Source of the DNA: Irineochytrium annulatum
Lineage: Eukaryota > Chytridiomycota > Chytridiomycetes > Chytridiales > Chytridiaceae
Length of the DNA: 13,408 nt
Reading direction: 5' to 3'
NCBI GenBank assembly: GCA_027600665.1
Contig: JADGJL010000816.1
Coordinates: 1-13,408 of the forward strand
Shown in pieces: positions 1 to 7,500 of this stretch. The position numbers and the translations under genes were made by a program. The notes under the pieces are model-generated. The model saw only the letters and a list, made by a program, of their open reading frames with translations, made no database searches and was not told where the DNA came from. The stretch's first letter is position 1, and every line of letters starts with the position of its first letter.

Positions 1-208
1 CCCCCTGACGGCCCCCCACAGGAAAAAAAAAAGGTCGCCGCGCAAAACGCGCTTGACACTGTGAATCGGCGACATTAAAAGAATCGAGTAAAGGCTCCAC
101 AGATGCTTGAATGCCTTCGTCACAGCGTGCAGCGCCTTCGATGAAGGCTAAGCCGATGAGCACGTCGTCGTCGACAAAGTAGAATCGACTAAACAACAAC
201 TTCGGCAT
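1..208 (-). CDS. Hypothetical protein, N-terminal fragment (partial at window edge)
   Basis: A reading frame on the minus strand is open from an ATG at 208 down to base 1 and leaves the window unfinished. It begins MPKLLFSRFYFVDDDVLIGL and continues with FIEGAARCDEG. Codons in 80-208 mostly end in G or C, as in the clear genes of this window, which supports real coding. The same frame stays open upstream of 208 with similar codon choice as far as an AT-rich stretch near 297, where CTTAAC plus a pyrimidine run and TTATTAG looks like an intron acceptor; the true start may therefore lie in an earlier exon. A T10 run (minus strand, 23-32) lies near the edge and may belong to an intron. I recognise no family. 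The ATG at 208 has G at -3. Existence is moderately likely; function is unknown. Confidence 0.35.
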   Translation of the reverse strand, partial: MPKLLFSRFYFVDDDVLIGLAFIEGAARCDEGIQASVEPLLDSFNVADSQCQARFARRPFFFPVGGRQG

Positions 209-500
209 TGCCACGGCGACCAGAGTGCGCCGGATGCTGGGCGAGGTCGTGACGGTGATCCTTAGGCCGGCCCGACAAACATTCTCGCTCCCTCTTCTAA
301 TAAATAGAGAAAGAGGGTTAAGATAAAAGAAAAAAGTAAGACTGCACAAAAGAGCTTCGTGCAATATATTTGTGAGCTGTTCCAGCATTTGTAAACTGCA
401 CTCACTTCAAAAAGCGCGCGGGGCGGCTTAAACCAATCGCCGTTCCGGGACGAGAATATATCCACGCCCGCCGCTCACCCTGCAGCAGGCGCATACAAGG
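209..500. promoter_or_regulatory. Putative divergent promoter between the left-edge gene and the zinc-cluster gene
   Basis: This spacer separates the minus-strand start at 208 from the proposed plus-strand ATG at 501. Bases 296-375 are clearly richer in A and T than the flanking DNA. A TATA-like AATATAT lies at 455-461, about 40 bases before the ATG at 501. If either gene has further 5' exons here, part of the region is intron instead (see the competing minus-strand exon reading). No specific factor site can be named. Confidence 0.3.
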
Positions 501-3500
501 ATGGACGGCCAGCATTCTCAGCAACAGAGATCACTGGAGGTACAGTCACTGAAGCCCCTCGGCGGGGTCGGGGCTGGCGGCCGGGGAAAGAGGGTGGTCG
601 AAGACCGGCCAGGTCCACGTTGCCCACCTCGACATCCCTGTCCTCCCAGCGCTCCCGCCTGCCGGTTCTAAGCATGTAATGCTGACCTCCTTCAGGACGG
701 CCGGCGGCTCCTGAACGAGTTTAACCTGGCCCCGCTCAGCCAGCCCCTGAGCGAGCCAGCCAACAACGTCAGGTGAGAAGGCCCGACCAACGCGGACGTT
801 TTCACGACGGGGACGCTTTCACGACGGGGCTGAGGCATCCTGCGGGGGACGTTGCGGCAGACGTCGCGCGGCGGGCAGCAACGGCGACCCGTTCTCACCA
901 CCGCGTAGCAATGAGGTCTCAGCGTCTTTTCTTACGTTGCTTCCCACACAGTCGCGCTGCGCCTCCGCGCCCTCTCTTCTCGCATTTGTCGGACGGGTCC
1001 GTGCTCATTGACCAAGAAACCGCCGCTCTCCTCGGCCCTGCTGTAAGTTGTTACTATGGCTCCCTATTTGTTGTAGCTAACGCGTGGACCTCAGCTTCTT
1101 AGCTCATTAAAACAACATCAAACGGGGAAGTCCAACTCGGGGGGCATTGCGGCAGCTGCAGCTGCAGCCGCGGCCGTTAACGCGTCGATGGCAGCCGCCG
1201 CACCGCAGGTGCCGATGGCTACCCCGATGCCGCCGCCGACCCATGCTGGCGGCTCGAATTCGGGAGGAGAGACGAAGGAACGCAAGCGGAGAACCCACGC
1301 CTGCGGTACGGAAGGAATTCCGGGACGAGTCGATGCAAAATACTCACATCGAAGTAATCAGATCGATGCCGATTGAAGAAGCGAAAGTGCGATGGTCAAG
1401 AGCCGTATTGTGGAAATTGCGTGAAGGCGCATCAACGGGGCGAGAGCGATCCGGCTGATACGTGCACTTACATGACGGAGGTGCGTGCTGAAGTCTTACC
1501 TTGGGGCTAATCAGTCGCCGCTAAACGGATGTCATGTGTATCAGACGAAGAAGCGTGGCCCCAAGCGCGGTTATCGAGACCAGCTGCTGGAGCGGATGGC
1601 GACAATCGAGGCGATGGTCCAGAGCGGCCCTAGCGCTACGCCCATGGACGTACCGAGAGGTGCTGGGACGGAGATGGATAGGATTGCGAGGATTGAGTCG
1701 ATGTTGACCGCGAGGACTGCACCCGTGGCTCCGATTCAGGCTGCACCGTCTCGGGATATCATTTTAAACGCGAACTCAAACTCGTGGCTAACGAATATTG
1801 AAGGTATATCTGGCTTGAGTCTTATTCAATTTTGACCCGTTTCCTCTTCAAAAGAATCGCTGTATTCGTTCCAATCCATCGTTGACGAGAACTTCAACCC
1901 GCTCCACAACCCGCAATCAAACCACCTCGACCTCTCGTTCCTCAACTCGGTCGATCCGACTGCGGCCTCCAATCACGCCCCCTCGTGCCTTTTCGATCCG
2001 ATGTCAGTCGACAACACAATGAAGTCCCCGTCCCTCTCAGGATCCGTAAGCTCGTCGTCCGCCGTCGCCGTCACCGCGCCGCGCCCAACTTTGACCGAGC
2101 TCGAGATACACCTTATCGACCTCTTCTTCACCTTCCTCCACGCCGGCACCCAGGCCGTCTTTCATGAGCACCTGTTCTACGGCAACCTCTTTCCCGTCAA
2201 TTTCCACCCGACGTATCTTACTGATATCATCTGCGCGACGGCGGCTCTGTTCTCGACTCACCCGGACGTGATGCTCCAGGGCGGGAGGTCGAGGCTGTCG
2301 ATGTCGTTCTACGAGAGGAGCAAGGAGGCACTGGCGGCGTCGATGACGAGGCAAATAGAGCACGACTCGGCGGCGTCCGTCGCGGCCGTGCAGACGATGG
2401 CGCTGCAGTCGTTCTTAGAGTTTGGGATCAATCAGGCGCCAAGGGCTCATAGAACTATCAGTAAGCATCCTTTGTTATATTTTGCCGTTAGTTTGTTTCT
2501 GATTGCGGGCTGTTTAGATGTGGCTATACAGATGGCGGTTAGACTGAAACTCGATCGGGAGGACACCTACGCCCACCTTAATCCGCTGTCCATTTTCTTA
2601 GGCGTCCCCGGCGTCCTCTCACCAGCTCAAATTGAGGTCGGCCAAAATAAGATGTCGTTATTAGGCTGATTTCGTTCGCAGGAGCGCCGAAGAGTCTGGG
2701 CCGCGTGCCTACTGGTTGACACGATAGCAGGCACGGTATCCGGATTCTTCCTTACCATCGACGAATCCAACAGCTCCTTCCTCCTTGCCCCGCCGAAGCC
2801 AATTAGCCGCCCAGAGGTCAGGGAGGATGAAACGCAGGCCGAGAAGCGAGAGCGGGGCGCCGCTCGGTACATGCGGTGCGTCACGAATCCCACCCGGCAG
2901 ACGATCTTCCACGCCTGTTTCCCCGCTATTCCCGAGCCAAAGGTCGTGATCTATAACGAGGAGGACCAACTCGTTGTCAACCAAACCTGCTTCCTTATCC
3001 GTCGGATCCTGCGCCTAAACTACAGCTTCCGGATGTTCCCTGTAGGGGAGAAACACCACACCGATCGCAGAGCGCAGATCGTGAAGGAAACGCTCAACTC
3101 CCCGCCAGACGGCAAGATACTTCACGACGCCCTAATGGATTGGTACGCCGCCCTCCCGGACCGCTTCCGCGCATTCGAGTCCATCGCCGACTTTATGCCC
3201 AACTCCAACGCCGTCGACCCGACGCGCTTCACCCTCCGCAGCGGTTTTGACCCTCAACTACCCGCCGCTGTTCAGGTCGTCTCCCTCTTCCTCATGAGCC
3301 TCTGCACCCTTCACCTCCCCTACGCCGACGACCAGCGCGCTGTCTTCAAGGCCTGCGGCGGCGAGGTAGCTAACTGGGCGAGCCTTCACCGCCTAACGCG
3401 CTTCGACGTCGTCCTGCTCGCCCGCAGAGCGCAGAACCATTTTATTAAGTCCCTCATGCCTGGCCTAGGCCTGAACGCGAACCGCGAGCTCTTCGAAACG

Positions 3501-4085
3501 GACTCAGACGAGGATGGGGGGAAACACAGGGACCCGCAGGACGACATCGAGCGTGCGGACGTGCCCGGGCCCCACCCGGCGCAAAACTACAGGAGCAAGT
3601 TTGACACGAGGGCGAGGGAGATGGTCGGCGGGCCAGGGAAGGAAGGGTGTCGCGACCCGCCGCATGACGAGTCCTGTACGCCCATGGCGACGTCGCCAGA
3701 GATGGGACGAGCGGGCTGCAGCATTGGTGCGGCAGGGATGTCGAACTCGCTGTCGGCCCTTCTGCGGTCTCCGACCACGACCGAGCTTTCGCCCTCGAAC
3801 CCGCCGCCGCCACACTCGTTGTGCTGCACCCCGACGCTGTCCTTCACCATCTTTACCCTGGCCGCCGCTGCGCTTGCCGTTTCCGGTTTTACGTCCGACC
3901 GGAGTGGGAAGGAGGCCGTGGATATTGAAAACGGCGTAATGGCTACGAGCTTGCCCGCGATTGATCGATTGGGGCTGATGTGGCCTGTTGCAACCAGATA
4001 CGCGGCGAGGTTGCGGAAAGTTATGAAGGCGGTGCACTCGAGGTGGGAGAAGGAGAAGGCGGAGCACGGCGGGTTGCAGGCGTGA
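501..4085 (+). CDS. Zn2Cys6 (Gal4-type) fungal transcription factor with middle-homology domain
   Basis: A nuclear DNA-binding regulator; its target genes cannot be read from the sequence. Proposed exons: 501-539, 696-772, 952-1042, 1095-1305, 1362-1480, 1545-1803, 1855-2460, 2518-2636, 2682-4085 (974 residues, all splice phases consistent). The zinc cluster has Cys at about 139, 142, 149, 156, 159 and 174, reading CDRCRLKKRKCDGQEPYCGN across an intron. It is followed by a basic linker TKKRGPKRGYR (180-190) and a short possible coiled coil (DQLLERMATIEAMV). The Fungal_trans region starts near 345; its hallmark is ERRRVWAACLLVD at 508. A low-complexity insert (about 780-880) precedes a hydrophobic C-terminal stretch (887-910). 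Nine Ala follow Ile in the N-terminus. The three first exons are less certain: the ATG at 501 has A at -3 and G at +4, but starts at 911 (949 residues) or 1188 are possible. The body of the gene from 1095 on is solid. Confidence 0.85.
773..951 (+). other. Proposed second intron of the zinc-cluster gene
   Basis: The donor is CAG|GTGAGA at 773 and the acceptor is CTTACG followed by GTTGCTTCCCACACAG ending at 951. The flanking exon 696-772 reads DGRRLLNEFNLAPL and then QPLSEPANNV, is preceded by a good acceptor (CTGACCTCCTTCAG, ending 695), and joins in phase to the frame that reads SDGSVLIDQETAALL before the next donor GTAAGT at 1043. At 179 bases it is longer than introns in the gene body. If translation instead starts at 911, this stretch would be leader plus coding sequence. 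Confidence 0.4.
796..829. repeat. 17-bp tandem repeat, two copies
   Basis: ACGTTTTCACGACGGGG (796-812) is followed directly by ACGCTTTCACGACGGGG (813-829), with one mismatch. It lies in the proposed second intron of the zinc-cluster gene. It could be a simple duplication or a paired regulatory site; nothing in the sequence decides this. Confidence 0.8.
1306..1361 (+). other. 56-base intron splitting the zinc-cluster CxxC
   Basis: The donor GTACGG follows codon TGC of the first zinc-cluster Cys plus one base; the acceptor is TAATCAG. Joining G(1305) to AT(1362-1363) gives Asp, so the spliced protein reads ACDRCRLKKRKCDG, the classic motif. Without splicing the motif is destroyed. The intron carries a CTCAC-type possible branch site. 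Confidence 0.9.
2461..2517 (+). other. 57-base frame-preserving intron in the zinc-cluster gene
   Basis: GTAAGC at 2461 and TGTTTAG ending at 2517 bound a stop-free 57-base segment, so it can be misread as 19 extra residues, a strongly hydrophobic insertion (KHPLLYFAVSLFLIAG). Spliced, the protein reads APRAHRTINVAIQMAVRLKL, which fits the helical pattern of the Fungal_trans domain. Confidence 0.85.
2637..2681 (+). other. 45-base intron in the zinc-cluster gene
   Basis: The segment starts GTCGGC and ends TTCGCAG, with an in-frame TGA inside, so it must be removed. Splicing gives SPAQIEERRRVWAACLL, matching the conserved E-R-R-R-x-W element of Fungal_trans domains. It is the shortest intron in this gene, and GTCGGC is a weak donor, but the join is well supported by the protein. 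Confidence 0.8.
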
Positions 4086-4540
4086 ATGGCAGAGCTGTTG
4101 TTGTTTTCGTTCGCTTTATCGTTCTTTTGATAAAAATTGGGGCAGCTGGTGCCAGTTCGCTTCATCCTGTGTTTGACGTTTTCTCTTATCGTCATTACCC
4201 TTGCACAATTTCGCAGCCAATCGCACTCTATTCATATCAATACATTAGCAAGCCCAAACGAATTAACTAGTCAAAATTAAATATACTGGCAAAACGTGAA
4301 AACAATGATGGGAGTCAAAGTGCAGTGAGAAGAAAGTGTGGATGAGATGATGGAGCTATGAAGTGTGCATGATACCCTCGCACGACCGCGAGGAACCCAA
4401 CGGCGAAAGAAACATCCACAAAGAACACAAATGAAAGCGACATTTACAGAAAAAGAAAGAAACGGGGAACAGACTTGGATCTGCAAATCCAGGGGAAGAA
4501 AAAAGGGAGAGATATCCAATAATGCACGAATGTCGACATT
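4086..4540. other. Convergent 3' intergenic region
   Basis: The zinc-cluster gene ends at 4085 and the anoctamin gene, read from the other strand, ends at 4541, so this stretch must hold both 3' untranslated regions. Around 4125-4280 it is AT-rich (for example GATAAAAATT near 4129 and AATTAAATATA near 4275), suitable for plus-strand 3' end formation, though no canonical AATAAA is seen there. A purine-rich run (4447-4510) becomes pyrimidine-rich on the anoctamin strand. I see no gene in it. Confidence 0.6.
4376..4393. terminator. Small perfect hairpin in the convergent region
   Basis: CCTCGC (4376-4381) and GCGAGG (4388-4393) form a perfect six-pair stem around a six-base loop. It sits between two convergent genes, so it would be in a 3' untranslated region of one or both. 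A role in RNA ends is only a possibility; a stem this short can arise by chance. Confidence 0.25.
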
Positions 4541-7500
4541 TTAACGATCACGGCGACCGATGAGCTCCGCAATACCGTCCGCGTCAATCTCGTCCTCCTC
4601 CTCGGCGGCCTCGCCCGCACGGAGACGACTGAGGTACTTCTGCCTCTCGACCGCATGAGCAACCTTGCCAGGAATGTCCGGAGTCAACCAGTCAATCAAC
4701 CACTAAAAAAAAGAGCATTTAATCTGAGGACAACGAAGAAGCGTGACGACAAAACCCACCACCGAAAGCAGAACCAAGTGCTCGAACACAATCACGAACA
4801 GCAACTGCGCTCCGAGCCTATACGCTGGGGGTACGGACGCGAGATACACGGTACTAAAGTAACGGCTTGAAAACGCCACGATGAACCCGTTAATGAGCAC
4901 GGCTGCCCTGGACACGAAGCGGGCCATTAAATTCCAGGCGCCGACGCCCGTGGTGCGAAGAACAAACGGGCGGCGACTCTCGGCCACGAGCCGGAAGGAG
5001 CCAAACCGGATCTCGAGGAGGTTGTTGATAAGAGCGAGGAGAGGTGCGAGAGGAAAGGCGCAGGAGAAGAGCGCCACGAAGCCGACCTGGATAACCTTGG
5101 TGCCAAACTCGGACTGCGCTTGCCACGTATCGAGAACACCGTCGTTTAAGTGCTAAGTATGCCCGAATTTAACATCCCGCGCAAAAGAGAGTAATACGGG
5201 GCAGCAAACTAACCTGCGCTTGGTCCATGTTCCCTTCCTTCGGCGTTGGGACCTGGCTTAGATCTACCGCATTAAACGCCCGATCTGACAAGACGGCACG
5301 CAGCAGCCTCTCCCTCCTCAAGTACTGAATCGCCAACGGAACGAACACGAGCCGGAGCTGATTAAAGAATTGAAGGCCCACAAAGATGACCATGACCGTC
5401 AGCATCAGCGACGCCATGCACGACGTCAGAAGGTTGTTCGACTCCGGCACGCAAACGTCGGCGTGGACACCGATGTTTGGCAGAAGGCCTCCGACCCAAA
5501 CTTTCAGGATGCCGACATAAATTAAACCAGAGTAGTTGTTCACAAAACTGAAGACGAAGTTCTTCGCAATCAAAAAGTCTTGAAAGCGCTCGACTGTCTT
5601 ATGATTCTCTATGCGGTTAAGATAGTAGGACAGCCGGAGATAGAGCTGCAACCAAGCGGTCAGATTGACATATCTGAATGCGGGAACAAAAATACTTACA
5701 GGCGTCAAAACAATGATGTTAAACAGCGTCAACGCGGCCACCATTACAGAGGAAATGTACGTCCCGAACCTCGCTGCTTCAGTGTGAATCAGAATGAGAA
5801 AAACCTCATACGATATCATGACCAAGATCTGTCGACAAGGATTAGACTGTACCTACTTCCACCACTTATAAAGTTAGAAACTTACCGCCATGAACAACAC
5901 AAAATGGGTGAACACAAAGATCCAAGCCTGCGACGTTCTCGGGAAATGTAGCTCAATTTTCCCCGTGATTGGGCTTCGCCGCAGGACGGTCCCATACCAC
6001 TCGGGTCTCCTCGTCTCCATGGTCTTCACCTCGATTACGTCCCAGACAGTCCGCAGCGTAGCCTCCTGTCGCTTCCAAAATTCTAGAAATGTCGCCACCC
6101 ACAGCGCCATAAAGAACGCAAAGGGCACGGTCAGGCCGTTGTCGAACGCCGAGAAGACGAGTTCCTCCCCGTCCCCAAGTTCGTGCCGTGCAGCGCCGTA
6201 GATAAAGACCACGAGCCCAATGATGGTGGGAAAGTACAGCCAAAGAGTGTAGAAACCAAGCCAGGCAAAATACCAAGCGACCTGCTCGCCAAAGTAGTTG
6301 CGGATCTGCGGTAGAGGCTGCTCCGCTAGCATGTGAAGCTTCGACCACTTAAAGCGGCACCAGTTGCGGTAGAGCCAGGCGCGATCATTTGTGATGCTCT
6401 CTGTCTCGGCTTCCTTCTGCTTCTTTGTGGCCAATATGTGGGTGCAAGCGTAGGGACCATCGTGGAGAGCATAGAAGTCCGTGAAGCAGTGCTCGAGCAG
6501 CAGGTCGTTGATGCCCACGTTCTTTCGAGACTGGAAGTGGCTACCCTTCACTTTTATTCGACACCCTTGCACGATTACGTGAACCTGAATAGGTTGAGTT
6601 TAAAGGCATGCTTCACCTTCTTCGCACTCACCAGCAAATTCCTCTTCTCGCTAGAGAAAAAGCTCAGCTTCACCTTCAGCTTCCCACCCTCGACCCTCCG
6701 CTCGTCGCCCCCCAAAAACTCATCAATCGACATCATCTGGAACGGCTTCCTTTCCACATCAAGCGGTACCGGCACCAAGCTAAAGATAAACCTCAGCGAC
6801 CCGATAAATGTCCCGTCCGGGCCCTCCCTGTATCGCCGTTTTCTCTTCCTCCCCGCCCTCGAGTTGTCCTCCTCTACCGGAAACAGTGATCCTCCCCCGT
6901 TCACCGCGGCCGTGTCCGGGCTCGGCAGCTCCTTGCTGAACACCGTCCGAGGCGTCGGCAAGTCCGCCCTTCCTTCGTTCGCAATCGCCGCGGCCCGGGT
7001 CTTAAATTTATAGGTCGTCGGCGTCTGCTCCGGATTGGACGCCACAGTCGGCTGTGACTCCGTCCGTTGGGGGTTGGGTAGAGCTTCCATCGCGAAGGAG
7101 TAATTAGAGTCGTTGGTCCGTGTGGACGCGCCCGAGATCTTGCGTCCAAGCGCAGGTGATAGCGGAGGCGATGATTTCTGGCGAGACGACTCTCTCCGTC
7201 GAACTGAGTTAATGCTAGCACTGCTGAGCCGGTGGTAAAACTGTTCCCGCGACACCTTACGGTGCTCGGGGTCAACCTCCAACTGCAGCTTGATCCTCTC
7301 CGCCCTCCGGCCCAAGGTTTCGAACGGCGCGATGATTTTAAGGTGATGGACAACAGACAGGCCGTGCACGGATTTCGGGCGACTGATACCGCGGAAAAAG
7401 TCGAGCTCCAAGACTCTCCTCAATCCAGCAACAACCTCGACGGCGTTCAGGCCGCGTTCCCGGACAATGATCAGGTGATGTCGGAGCAGCTCCCGTTCGA

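Noticed and set aside
916..951. A 36-base intron with GTCTCA donor and CACACAG acceptor
   Set aside because: Too short compared with the other introns and it leads to a stop in the resulting frame; the same acceptor works better with the donor at 773.
2037..2363. Minus-strand open frame of 108 codons opposite the zinc-cluster gene
   Set aside because: It mirrors the codon structure of the Fungal_trans exon, is Arg/Glu-rich and has no recognisable motif.
5114..5152. Anoctamin intron ending at 5114 (100 bases) instead of 5153
   Set aside because: Both acceptors are in phase, but ending at 5153 gives a 61-base intron like the others and keeps the segment HLNDGVLDTWQAQ before TM7, which suits family spacing. 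It remains a possible alternative.
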